Part shown: one piece after another, positions 50,478 through 59,126 of the stretch
How positions within the stretch are numbered: position 1 is the first letter of the stretch
How the letters are laid out: each line of letters begins with the position of its first letter
Notes under the pieces: generated by a model
What the model saw: the letters and a program-made list of their open reading frames with translations, nothing else
What the model was told of the DNA's origin: nothing
Database searches by the model: none
Position numbers and translations under genes: made by a program
From: a bacterium
GTDB lineage: Bacteria > Elusimicrobiota > Elusimicrobia > UBA1565 > UBA9628
Assembly: GCA_021822495.1 (NCBI GenBank)
Contig: JAKAQO010000004.1
Span: 62,001-126,000 of the forward strand
Reading direction: 5' to 3'
DNA: 64,000 nt

Positions 50478-52063
50478 TTAAAAACGCCTCCCAAAGTAAT
50501 CAGAGTATTTTTTCCCATTAACTGCGGAGTCTGAACTCTTCCCTCGCTGCGCGCCACATCCTCGACTCTTGGCTCTATATAATGATAAATATCGTAAAGC
50601 TTGCCAACCCCTTGGGATCGGTTCAGCCCTTTTAAGAGATAATACGTCAAGATTCCATGTCCTTCCTCGGGAATCACGCCTTCAATCTGTTCCGGCCCGG
50701 CGGCGGCAAGCCCCGCGATTTTTCCCAAGGAGGCCGGGCCCATATCCACTTTTTCAACCAGCGGACGCAACCCCTTGGCCATCACCGAACGCGGCCCTTC
50801 GCCTGAAAAGCAGGAATCCAAAACCACAATCAAGCGCCCAGCCCGAATTCTATTGAGCTGGCGATATAAATGCGAAATCGAATAGCCAGTCGCGCTTAAG
50901 AAAGAAGGGTCGCCATCCCAAGGAACTAGGTATGCCTGATGGGACACGGGGTCATTGGCTCCGTGTCCGGAGAAATAGAAAAATATTTTTGACTTTTTGG
51001 AGGCGTGATCAGGAAGCCACCCAGCCACATATTTATCAATCCCGCTTTTGGTCGCTTCGCTATCGGTTAAAAAGACGATATTCTGATTGGGAAAGCCCAG
51101 AGCCAAGAGATGCCGCCGCATTGCCCGAGCGTCGTTGGCGGCAAATTCTGCGTCCGCCACATTTTCATACTTTTGGATGCCGACAACAACCGCGTAATTG
51201 TCTTTGGCGGCGCCCAAGGCATAGGTTGGAGAATCCACATCCGATTTAAGAGAAGAGGCAGAAGAAGTCGGAGGAGATTTTGTGGATTCTCCTGCATTCT
51301 GAGAATTAAAAATATTCTTGGGAATCGGCGTCTGGGCGGCCTCATGCCCCGTTAATTGTGATTGATAAAGGCCTAGGGCTTTTGAATGAATTAATGAGGA
51401 TTCCAAGCGTCCTAAAAGATCGCTTAACGCGACTAAAAAACCGCGCTCGAAACATTGGGTCTGAGAAGCGGGAAAGCCCTCTTCATGAGCAAGGCTGACG
51501 TAGCGTGAACAATCTTTTGCGCCCATGGATTCAGAAGAATGAACCTTGATTTTCTCAATTTGTTTTCCTTCTGGAGTTATAAAGGCGATGGCGAGACTCT
51601 GTTGAATCTCATTTTGCTCATATCGCCCTTCCAAAATAGGCACCTTCACATTCCAGTCAATCTCGGCTTGGACGTCCGCGCCTTCTAGTCCTAGAGAAGC
51701 CGCTTCAAAATTATCCTTAAATAGTTCTTGAATCTGGGAAAACGCCGTCTTCGGCGCCATTTCGCCGCTTAAGGACCCTTCATGTTTGGACAACCACTTC
51801 AGAATCTGGGCGATATAAATTTCCGAATTCCGGGAATTTTGCGTAGGAAGCATCGTCAGCCTCAAATGCGGAAAAGGCGCGCGTCCCACGGGAGCTTTCC
51901 AAGAGAAGCCGTTAAGCTCAGAGCGGCTAAATAAAAGCGGAGCCTGAAAAGCCACTGGAAGAGGCTGACTTGGCAAAGGAACCGGAACATCCTTGGGAAG
52001 AGTCGCACAGGCGGAGAAAAAACTAAGCGCTAAAATCGCCGCTACTTCATTGAGCTCAGCCAT
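50474..52063 (-). CDS. Caspase-like (peptidase C14) lipoprotein
   Basis: 529 residues. A short signal with a lipobox-like SFFSAC (Cys19) suggests attachment to the envelope. The N-terminal 270 residues are unassigned. The C-terminal half (about 290-520) is a caspase-fold protease: YAVVVGIQKYENV, the catalytic His in FFYFSGHGAND, and the catalytic Cys in LIVVLDSCFSGEG. GHGILTYYLLKGLNR closes the domain. The His-Cys dyad is intact. It starts 8 bases after motB, so protease and motor genes share a transcript. Bacterial caspases usually cut after Arg/Lys or Asp; target is unknown. Confidence 0.88.
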   Translation of the reverse strand: MAELNEVAAILALSFFSACATLPKDVPVPLPSQPLPVAFQAPLLFSRSELNGFSWKAPVGRAPFPHLRLTMLPTQNSRNSEIYIAQILKWLSKHEGSLSGEMAPKTAFSQIQELFKDNFEAASLGLEGADVQAEIDWNVKVPILEGRYEQNEIQQSLAIAFITPEGKQIEKIKVHSSESMGAKDCSRYVSLAHEEGFPASQTQCFERGFLVALSDLLGRLESSLIHSKALGLYQSQLTGHEAAQTPIPKNIFNSQNAGESTKSPPTSSASSLKSDVDSPTYALGAAKDNYAVVVGIQKYENVADAEFAANDARAMRRHLLALGFPNQNIVFLTDSEATKSGIDKYVAGWLPDHASKKSKIFFYFSGHGANDPVSHQAYLVPWDGDPSFLSATGYSISHLYRQLNRIRAGRLIVVLDSCFSGEGPRSVMAKGLRPLVEKVDMGPASLGKIAGLAAAGPEQIEGVIPEEGHGILTYYLLKGLNRSQGVGKLYDIYHYIEPRVEDVARSEGRVQTPQLMGKNTLITLGGVFK

Positions 52064-52071
52064 AAAATTTA

Positions 52072-52812
52072 TTATAACCCTTTTATATCCGGCGAACTCG
52101 CTTTTTTAACGGGAATAAGAGAATTCGGCTTCCGAACCCCAGAAATTTTGGCTCCAACACTCTTGAGAGGAGAATTGGTTTTTTGTTCCGAGGGAGAAAG
52201 ATTCTTAACCCAGAAAACAACGCGACGGTTCTCGGCCCGACCTTGAGGAGTTTGATTAGAGGCAATCGGGCGATATTGACCGTAGCCTAAAGCGCCTAAA
52301 TGATTAGGCGGAAGGCCGTATTTGTTCTTTAGAAGTCTAACGACCGCGGTAGCTCTGGCCGTTGAAAGTTCCCAGTTGGAATCAAAATACTGGTTTGAAA
52401 TTTTTCTATTATCGGTGTGTCCTTCAACGATAATATCATGATCCACAGCCAATTTTTTCAGGGTGGGAACGAGTTTTGCGATCATCGCATCCATCGCGGG
52501 AGTGGTATCAGCCTCTCCGCTTTTGAAGAAGGAGACGTGACCTTCCTCATTAATCGTGATTTTCAATCCTTCGCGGTCGACTTCAACCCCTCCGCTGATT
52601 TGTTTTGAATTCACCATTTTCTGAACGTTTTCGACCGCCTGTTGAACTTGTTTGTTAAGAGAAGTGGAAAGAGCGTAAAGAATGATAAAAAAACAGGCAA
52701 TCTCGGTCATCAGATCCGCATAGTTGACCAGCCACGGAGGAGCTGGGTGGCCGATCTGCGCGACCTTGGGGTCGCTTTCGTCAATAAAACCCTTCGGAGG
52801 TTTAAGAGGCAT
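52072..52812 (-). CDS. motB: MotB-type stator protein with OmpA peptidoglycan-binding domain
   Basis: 246 residues. PAPPWLVNYADLMTEIACFF opens the single TM and contains the conserved Asp of the ion channel (YADLMT). A plug-like linker follows, then an OmpA/MotB domain (about 95-205) with VEGHTDNRK, SNWELSTARATAVVRLL and GYGQYRPIASN, which holds peptidoglycan. It pairs with MotA to form a proton- or sodium-driven stator. Five bases separate it from motA. Confidence 0.92.
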   Translation of the reverse strand: MPLKPPKGFIDESDPKVAQIGHPAPPWLVNYADLMTEIACFFIILYALSTSLNKQVQQAVENVQKMVNSKQISGGVEVDREGLKITINEEGHVSFFKSGEADTTPAMDAMIAKLVPTLKKLAVDHDIIVEGHTDNRKISNQYFDSNWELSTARATAVVRLLKNKYGLPPNHLGALGYGQYRPIASNQTPQGRAENRRVVFWVKNLSPSEQKTNSPLKSVGAKISGVRKPNSLIPVKKASSPDIKGL

Positions 52813-52817
52813 AAAAT

Positions 52818-53600
52818 TTAAGCCGTTTGCGTTTTAATCGCCCCGCGCTTGGCCGGCTCAAGATAAGCTTTTAAATTGGCCTCCACCACGCTCGGAGTCG
52901 CTCCGCTTTGGAGGAGAAGAACTCCTCGGATGATGATTTCTTTCACCAAAAGCTCTTCCTCTGACCTTCGGCGCAACTTGCCGCCCATAGGGAGGAAGAT
53001 AAGATATCCCGACCCTAAGCCAAAATACGCCGAGGCCAGGGCCACCGCCATTCTCCTTGGAACTTGGGTAACATCCTCGATCGTAGACAACATCAAAATC
53101 ATTCCCAAGACTGTCCCGATAATTCCGAAGGCCGGGGCGTAGGTTCCCATCGCGTTAAAAATTTCCTGTCCCACCTTATGCCTTTCCCGAATAAAACCAA
53201 TTTCCGTCTCCAACATATTGCGGATGAACTCTTGGTCTGCCCCGTCAATAACCAATTGAATCGCTCTTCTCAGAAAATCGTTCTGAATGGCTTTCACATC
53301 GCCCTGGAGGGCCAAGAATCCTTCTTTTTTGGCCTTTTGAGACAAGCTGACGAAGGTCGCGACGATATCGGGCGTATCTTCCGGCGCGGAAAACAAAACT
53401 TTTCTAACGATACGACCAAGCCCCACGACTTGGTTCAACGGATAATTGACGAGAGTCGCGCAGAAAGTGCCTCCCATAACCATCAAAAAGGCTTCCATGT
53501 TAAAGAAAGGCTTAAACCCAACCCATCCTTCCGACAAAAAGATCGTGATGACCGCCAACCCCAAGAAAACCAGTATTCCCAATACCGTCGCTATATCCAT
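52818..53600 (-). CDS. motA: MotA-type stator ion-channel protein
   Basis: 260 residues with four TMs and a cytoplasmic loop between TM2 and TM3 (about 65-160) that touches the rotor. The functionally conserved prolines appear in YAPAFGIIGTVLGMI (TM3) and YLIFLPMGGKLRRR (TM4). The sequence is of the PomA/MotA flagellar type, unlike ExbB/TolQ. A strong AAGGAG ribosome site precedes it and flbD lies 12 bases before. Confidence 0.95.
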   Translation of the reverse strand: MDIATVLGILVFLGLAVITIFLSEGWVGFKPFFNMEAFLMVMGGTFCATLVNYPLNQVVGLGRIVRKVLFSAPEDTPDIVATFVSLSQKAKKEGFLALQGDVKAIQNDFLRRAIQLVIDGADQEFIRNMLETEIGFIRERHKVGQEIFNAMGTYAPAFGIIGTVLGMILMLSTIEDVTQVPRRMAVALASAYFGLGSGYLIFLPMGGKLRRRSEEELLVKEIIIRGVLLLQSGATPSVVEANLKAYLEPAKRGAIKTQTA

Positions 53601-53612
53601 CGATCTCTCTCC

Positions 53613-53843
53613 TTAAGGATTCTGCCTCTCAAAACCCGCAATCGGGTTGACGACTCTGGTGTCCGAATTGACCTTCTTGCGATAGTCAATCACTTTTTGA
53701 ACGACTTCCTCCACATTTTCTTTAATGAGAAAGCGATTGCCCGTCGCAAGACAAACAATCGTTTCTTGTCCGCATTCAAGGCATTCGATTAGTTCCGCGT
53801 TAATAAAGACCTCTTGGCCGTTCAGTTTGTGAACTAAAATCAT
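53613..53843 (-). CDS. flbD: FlbD-family small protein
   Basis: 76 residues. MILVHKLNGQEVFINAELIE followed by CLATGNRFLIKENVEEVVQK matches the short FlbD family, which sits beside motA-motB in many flagellar operons. Role is not established. Its stop lies 12 bases before motA and its start overlaps the coiled-coil gene by 4 bases. Order flbD-motA-motB is an ancestral flagellar arrangement kept here. Confidence 0.9.
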   Translation of the reverse strand: MILVHKLNGQEVFINAELIECLECGQETIVCLATGNRFLIKENVEEVVQKVIDYRKKVNSDTRVVNPIAGFERQNP

Positions 53844-56800
53844 GAATTGCCTTCTTTGTTTTTCGCTAATTTTTTACGCATCTGCTCTTGGATGTTTTCC
53901 ACCTCTTTTCTAACAAGAGAGAGCTGCGCTCCCTGGGCCGAGGAAAGACGCTCCGCTTCTTCCTTTTCTTGCTTCATTTTCAGATAAGACGCCAGAGTTA
54001 TTTCCAAATCCTTTTGTTGTTTTTGAAACTCCTCTTTCAGTCTAGCAATTTCGTTTTCCACCTTTTCACGCTCATCCCGAGATATTTTTTCTCTCTCCGC
54101 ATCAATTTCCTCATCCATCTTTTTCCGCCTAATCCGAATTATCTCCTCCACTTTCCGTTCAACCTCTTGCTTAAATTGAGACTGAAGACGAGTTCTTTCC
54201 CTCTCAAAGAGTTCTTCTGATTTTTTAAGCGCCCGTTCGTCAATTTCTTGTTCCCATTTGTGATGAATGACCCCCAGAGCGGCACGCAAACGCTCTTCTC
54301 TTTTTTCCGAACTTACTTTCTGGGCCTGAGCGGAAGCCAACTGCATTTTAAGATCGCCCATCTGTCTTCCCACATTTTCAACCAACTCCTTGTTCTTTTT
54401 CTCCATTTCAGACAGTTGATTTTCCCGTCTGTCTATCTCGTCTTGATATTCTTTTTCTCTCTCTTGATGATTTTTCTGTTCGGACGCCGCCGCAAGCCTT
54501 AATTTCCCAAGTTCTTCCTCCATTCGCTTTTTAGCGTTTTCCCTTATGTAATTTACAAGAGAAAGGGCCTTAGCTTCCGCTTTTTTCTCAACTTTTTCAT
54601 CCATTTCGGAATCTAATTTCTTTACATAAAGTTGGGTTTCAGCCTCGACCTTCGCGCGCCGATCGCGCAACTCCAATTCAAGCCGCGCCTCGTATTCTTT
54701 AATCATTTCCTCTTTTTCTTTCCTGAGCGCAGATAAATCCGTTTCCAGCTGTTCCTTTTTTAACCGCGCATCTTTCCGGAGTTCATCCATTTGGAGTTTG
54801 AACTCCGACTGGAGACGCGCCCGCTCATTCTCAAACCTAGCCTCCGTCTTCTCCGGCAGCCGAGCGAATTCATTTTTAAGTTTAGACAGCTCATCTGACA
54901 TCCTCACCACGGCCAACTCGCTAGCAGATAGATTTGATTTTAAGAGTGAATTTTCAGAAGACAGTTTGGCCTCTCTTAGAGAACTCTCCGATTGAACAGA
55001 GTATAATTCCGCCTGAAAAGCGGCTTTAAGCCTCTGAATCTTAGTCTCGTATTCAGTCTCAATCTGAAGGACTGGTTTTTTCGCTTGTTCTAGTTCGCTT
55101 TGCAACCGCTGAATTTCGGAGTTAAGCAAAGCCTCTTTATTTTTTAACTGATCCTCTAAATTGAGAATTTGGCCCTGGAACCGCATTCGGACTTCACTCA
55201 AAGCCTTCTCTTTCTCTTGAGTAGCCCTTTCATCAGCCTGACGAAGCTGCGCTCTGAGATGGGAGATTACCTCATTCATTTGCCTTTCTTTTTCTTCTTT
55301 GTCCTTTATGGAAGCCTTCCATTCTTTCTGGAAATTGTCCTGAATATCCTGGATTTCGACTTTCTTCTCCAACCGCAGTCCTTCAAGGCTAGCCGCGTGT
55401 TTTTCCTCGGCTTCTTTTAACGAAGTCTTTAGAAGAGAAATTTGCGTTTCATGAGAAGCTTGAAGGCGCTCAATAGTTTCTTCTTTCTCACGAACGACCG
55501 CCTCGACTTTCAATGAAAGTTCTTTTCTAAGAATTTCCATTTCATCCATCAACCGTCTTTCTTTCTCTTCATGATTCTTTAAGGAGTCTTTCCATTCTTT
55601 CTGAAAACCGTCTTGAAGAGCCTGAATTTCCGTTTTCTTCTCCAGACGTAACTTCTCAAAGCTGGCCGCGTGTTTTTCCTCGGCTTCTTTTAACGAAGTC
55701 TTTAGAAGAGAAATTTGCGTTTCATGAGAAGCTTGAAGGCGCTCAATAGTTTCTTCTTTCTCACGAACGACCGCCTCGACTTTCAATGAAAGTTCTTTTC
55801 TAAGAATTTCCATTTCATCCATCAACCGTCTTTCTTTCTCTTCATGATTCTTTAAGGAGTCTTTCCATTCTTTCTGAAAACCGTCTTGAAGAGCCTGAAT
55901 TTCCGTTTTCTTCTCCAGACGCAACTTCTCAAAGCTGGCCGCGTGTTTTTCCTCGGCTTCTTTTAACGAAGATTTAAGCATCGCGATCTGTTTCTCATAA
56001 GAAGCTTGAAGACGCTCGATGCCTCCGTCTTTCTCGCGGACAATTTCTTTTATCTTTTCGTCTCTCTCGCGAACAACCGCCTCAATTTTCAATGAGAGTT
56101 CTTTTCTCAGAATTTCCATTTCACCCATCAACCGTCTTTCTTTCTCTTCCTGATCTTTGAGAATTCTCCCTAGATTTTCAATTTCCCGTTTGGACACTTC
56201 CCGCGCGAGATTAAGTTCAGATTTAACTTGAGCCAACTCTTTTTCACGCTCAATAAGATTGCCGGTGGAAACGGTTTGTTTACTTTCCAATTCTAAATTT
56301 CTTTTTTCAATTTCCTTAATTTTATCTTCAATCGCTTTTTTCTCGATTACGATCTTTCCGAGCTCGATTTCAGAGACTCTCAGCTTTTCTGCCACCATGC
56401 GCCAGTTGCGCGCCTCCTCCTCCTTGGCGGACAAAGTCTTTTGCCATTGCATCTTTTCTTCCAGCCATCGTCTCTCCATTTCCTGGATGCGGCCGACAAA
56501 CTGGGTTTCAATATCCTTATCCTGGGCCTCGCGCGACTGCATCTGGGATTTCAGAGTCGCAACCCAGGTTTCCCGCTCTTGCGCCAATCGCCCCTCCATT
56601 TCGCGGAGTTTGTTTTCAAGACGCAAACGAGACTCCTCGGTCTCTTGATCTCGCCTCTCTCGCCTAATTTTTTCTTGAAGTTCTTTAAGAGAAGATTCAA
56701 CCTTGGCAGAAGTGACGGCCTCCTGCTGATTTTTAAGCTGGGCCATGAGAACTTTTTCCCGCTCATCTTGAAGTTTCTTTTCCAATTCCGATATTTTTTT

Positions 56801-57082
56801 ATCGATATTGCCTTGTTCCGAATTCGAAGATAGAGCTTGAGCGCTCGGACTAGGCTTGGCTCCTGGTAAAGGCGGAAGGGACGGAAGTCCCGGCAAGGAC
56901 ACGTTTTTAGCGGGAGGTAGCCCGGGAAGGGACGGCAAAGACTTAGAAGGCATCAGCGCATCCGGCGGAAGAAACGGAGGCAACCCAGGAAAAGAAGCGT
57001 CTTTTTGAGCCGCGGAAGGATCCATCGGCGCGCCCGGCAAGGGCGGCGGGAAATTCTTAAAATCTTTATTTTCTTCAGCCAT
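53840..57082 (-). CDS. 1080-residue coiled-coil protein of the motor operon
   Basis: The first 100 residues are Pro-rich (repeated PGLPP/LPSLPG-like groups), followed by almost unbroken coiled coil from about 110 to 1075, rich in Glu, Lys and Leu with heptad spacing. No enzymatic motif or TM is visible, so it is likely cytoplasmic. Residues about 321-604 are three tandem near-identical units (102, 91 and 91 residues), two of them almost identical in DNA. Such a rod could link the FliG-like rotor to another part of the cell, as track or scaffold. A strong GGAGGA ribosome site is present; 8-base overlap with the upstream gene. Confidence 0.8.
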   Translation of the reverse strand: MAEENKDFKNFPPPLPGAPMDPSAAQKDASFPGLPPFLPPDALMPSKSLPSLPGLPPAKNVSLPGLPSLPPLPGAKPSPSAQALSSNSEQGNIDKKISELEKKLQDEREKVLMAQLKNQQEAVTSAKVESSLKELQEKIRRERRDQETEESRLRLENKLREMEGRLAQERETWVATLKSQMQSREAQDKDIETQFVGRIQEMERRWLEEKMQWQKTLSAKEEEARNWRMVAEKLRVSEIELGKIVIEKKAIEDKIKEIEKRNLELESKQTVSTGNLIEREKELAQVKSELNLAREVSKREIENLGRILKDQEEKERRLMGEMEILRKELSLKIEAVVRERDEKIKEIVREKDGGIERLQASYEKQIAMLKSSLKEAEEKHAASFEKLRLEKKTEIQALQDGFQKEWKDSLKNHEEKERRLMDEMEILRKELSLKVEAVVREKEETIERLQASHETQISLLKTSLKEAEEKHAASFEKLRLEKKTEIQALQDGFQKEWKDSLKNHEEKERRLMDEMEILRKELSLKVEAVVREKEETIERLQASHETQISLLKTSLKEAEEKHAASLEGLRLEKKVEIQDIQDNFQKEWKASIKDKEEKERQMNEVISHLRAQLRQADERATQEKEKALSEVRMRFQGQILNLEDQLKNKEALLNSEIQRLQSELEQAKKPVLQIETEYETKIQRLKAAFQAELYSVQSESSLREAKLSSENSLLKSNLSASELAVVRMSDELSKLKNEFARLPEKTEARFENERARLQSEFKLQMDELRKDARLKKEQLETDLSALRKEKEEMIKEYEARLELELRDRRAKVEAETQLYVKKLDSEMDEKVEKKAEAKALSLVNYIRENAKKRMEEELGKLRLAAASEQKNHQEREKEYQDEIDRRENQLSEMEKKNKELVENVGRQMGDLKMQLASAQAQKVSSEKREERLRAALGVIHHKWEQEIDERALKKSEELFERERTRLQSQFKQEVERKVEEIIRIRRKKMDEEIDAEREKISRDEREKVENEIARLKEEFQKQQKDLEITLASYLKMKQEKEEAERLSSAQGAQLSLVRKEVENIQEQMRKKLAKNKEGNS
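55272..56122 (-). repeat. Tandem 273-bp coding repeat in the coiled-coil gene
   Basis: Three units in tandem code for 102, 91 and 91 residues. The landmark GCCGCGTGTTTTTCCTCGGC recurs at 55392, 55665 and 55938, exactly 273 bases apart. 91 residues equal 13 heptads, so each added unit keeps the coil in register. The middle copies are nearly identical in DNA, so the expansion is recent or maintained by recombination. Confidence 0.9.
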
Positions 57083-59123
57083 TGAGGTTTCCTCCTACCT
57101 GTGATTTAAAACTTTCCACCCAGGCTTTCAGTTGCGGGTCCGGGTTGATTTCCAAAACTTTTTCATAATGAGAAAGGGCCGATTGAACATCTCCTTTCTG
57201 GTAAAGCAAGGTTCCCAAATATTGATGGGCCTGCCAAAGAAGGGGATTAAGAGTCAGCGCGGCATCAAAGTAAGAGATGGCCGCATCCATCTGTCCAGCC
57301 TGATACTGCGAAACGGCCGCATCAAAATAAGCCTGGGCCTTGGCCGGATCGGTGGCAGTCGGCGAGACATCCGCCTGAGCTTTTCGGGCGCTTTGAAACC
57401 TTTTCTGGCGTCTTTCCATCGCGCCGAGTTCTTCCTGCATTCCCTCAACCATGTCATAACCCTGTTGTCCTTGTTTGCGAACCGAAATTTTTCCCTCTTT
57501 CTCAAGGGCCTTGATTAGATCCATGACCTTGCTGCGCTCATCTTCAATTTGATTCGGGTTCAACCCTTGAGAGTATTCCATCGTTTCCTTGAGCAAACTA
57601 GCCGCCCCGGTCGACATACTGCTTAAGAATTTATTGAGAACCTCGGGCGGCGCCCCCGTCAAAGCGCGCGCCATCAAATCGGTCTTAAGTTCGCGAACAA
57701 TGGTCTGCATATCGCGATCCGGGAAAGAAGCGATATCCTCAAAGACGAGAATATGTTTCCGTACCGCTTCGTAGACCAAAGGCTTCTCATTTTTTAGATA
57801 GTTCAAAATATTGGCGCGCGTCGCGGAATCAGACTCATCCAGTAAAACAACCAGGCGCTCAATTCCACCGACGACAAAATCCACGTTTTCCTTGACGTCT
57901 CCGTCAATGGCAATCACCTGATCCCGGGTCACTTGCCGAACCGTCAAAGCCTCAAGCGCGACCTTGGCCTGAAGATCCACCGGAAGAGAGGTCAAAAGTT
58001 GCCGCGCCAAATCCGGCTTAAGATAGCTGGCGACAACCGCCACCACCCACGGTTCTTCTTTTCTCAAGATAAACATATACGCCAAACGCTTGATGTTTTC
58101 CTCATTAATATAGGCAAACGGCTCGAATTTTTTCATTTCATCCTCCTCATCCGGCGGCGGGGGCGGCGGCTCATCTGGTTTTCTGGTAAAATTAATGTCC
58201 AGTTTCCCCTCTTGGGTTAAAGCGTCGTCTCCCTCGCCTTCCCCTTCTTCTCCTTCTTTCCCAGTGACGTCATTCATGTTGACATCGGAACTGCGTTTTT
58301 CCAGCATCGCGCGGATATAGGCGCTTAAGAATTTGCGCAACGGCCCAAATAGAAACAGGAGAAGCAAAAGCAAAAGAAAAGCGTAGAGAAGCGGCAAATA
58401 GACGGAGGGTTTTTTTAGATCTTCCTTCCAGTCGTTTTTGATATGGGCAAAAGGAGTCGCTCGAAAGAAAACATTGTCCGGCGCTAAATGATACTCCCCC
58501 ATTGCGTCGACAATGCGGCTTCTGACCATGTCAACCTGATTTTTATCTTTCAATATGTTTTGATCATGGATGACGGTGACGGTCAATTTCTTAAACACCG
58601 GGTCAACCGCATAGGTTTCCTGCTGAACTCCCTTGGACTCTTTCGCGGCTTGGGCGGCGGCGGAAGCTGGAGGCGTTTTCGGCCCGCCCGCGGTAATGGC
58701 GGTCGGTTTTGGGATCCCCGGCATGACGAAATTGGTGTTCATGTTCGCCCCGTCATTGGGGCCTTTTTTTTGATGATATTTCTGCGCTTCTCCCACGCCT
58801 TGCCTGGTTGAGCGTTCGCTTTCAACTTTCACCGACATCTCCACGTCCACAAAAGCGACGGCTTCCCCCGGCCCCAAAATGGGATCCAAAATTTCATCTT
58901 GTATTTTTTTCTCTGACTCCGTTTTGATGCGGTTTTGTTCCTTAAGAAGATCAATATCCGGAGCGACGAGCGGAGCGGCATGAAGGCTCTTGAACGCTCC
59001 AGAGAAAAAAATGAGAAGAACCGCGATTTTTTTCATCGGATTTTTAAAAACAAATCGTCTTGAGGCATTTGACATAAGTGTAGATGCTGGTGATGACATT
59101 TTCAAGTCTTTAAAATGTTTCAT
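57075..59123 (-). CDS. FliF(C-terminal ring domain)-FliG-TPR fusion protein
   Basis: 682 residues combining parts of the flagellar rotor. After a basic N-terminus, TM1 (about 31-50) leads to a periplasmic FliF C-terminal domain: EILDPILGPGEAVAFVDVEM, then KKLTVTVIHDQN and FFRATPF. FliF ring-building motifs 1 and 2 are missing. TM2 (LLYAFLLLLLLLFLFGPLRK) is followed by an acidic/Pro linker and a FliG-like region (about 335-570). There KEEPWVVAVVASYLKPDLAR resembles the EHPQ helix and FEDIASFPDRDMQTIVREL the torque domain; the FliG KRAA segment reads TGAA. Two TPRs end the chain (about 610-675). ATG 59123 lies 3 bases after the previous stop; ATG 59036 would begin directly at a signal-like MKKIAVLLIFFSG. 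Confidence 0.85.
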   Translation of the reverse strand: MKHFKDLKMSSPASTLMSNASRRFVFKNPMKKIAVLLIFFSGAFKSLHAAPLVAPDIDLLKEQNRIKTESEKKIQDEILDPILGPGEAVAFVDVEMSVKVESERSTRQGVGEAQKYHQKKGPNDGANMNTNFVMPGIPKPTAITAGGPKTPPASAAAQAAKESKGVQQETYAVDPVFKKLTVTVIHDQNILKDKNQVDMVRSRIVDAMGEYHLAPDNVFFRATPFAHIKNDWKEDLKKPSVYLPLLYAFLLLLLLLFLFGPLRKFLSAYIRAMLEKRSSDVNMNDVTGKEGEEGEGEGDDALTQEGKLDINFTRKPDEPPPPPPDEEDEMKKFEPFAYINEENIKRLAYMFILRKEEPWVVAVVASYLKPDLARQLLTSLPVDLQAKVALEALTVRQVTRDQVIAIDGDVKENVDFVVGGIERLVVLLDESDSATRANILNYLKNEKPLVYEAVRKHILVFEDIASFPDRDMQTIVRELKTDLMARALTGAPPEVLNKFLSSMSTGAASLLKETMEYSQGLNPNQIEDERSKVMDLIKALEKEGKISVRKQGQQGYDMVEGMQEELGAMERRQKRFQSARKAQADVSPTATDPAKAQAYFDAAVSQYQAGQMDAAISYFDAALTLNPLLWQAHQYLGTLLYQKGDVQSALSHYEKVLEINPDPQLKAWVESFKSQVGGNLNG

Positions 59124-59126
59124 TTT

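Noticed and set aside
53888-56833. Several + strand ORFs opposite the coiled-coil gene, Phe/Leu-rich
   Set aside because: They mirror Glu/Lys-rich codons of the real gene and have no ribosome sites.
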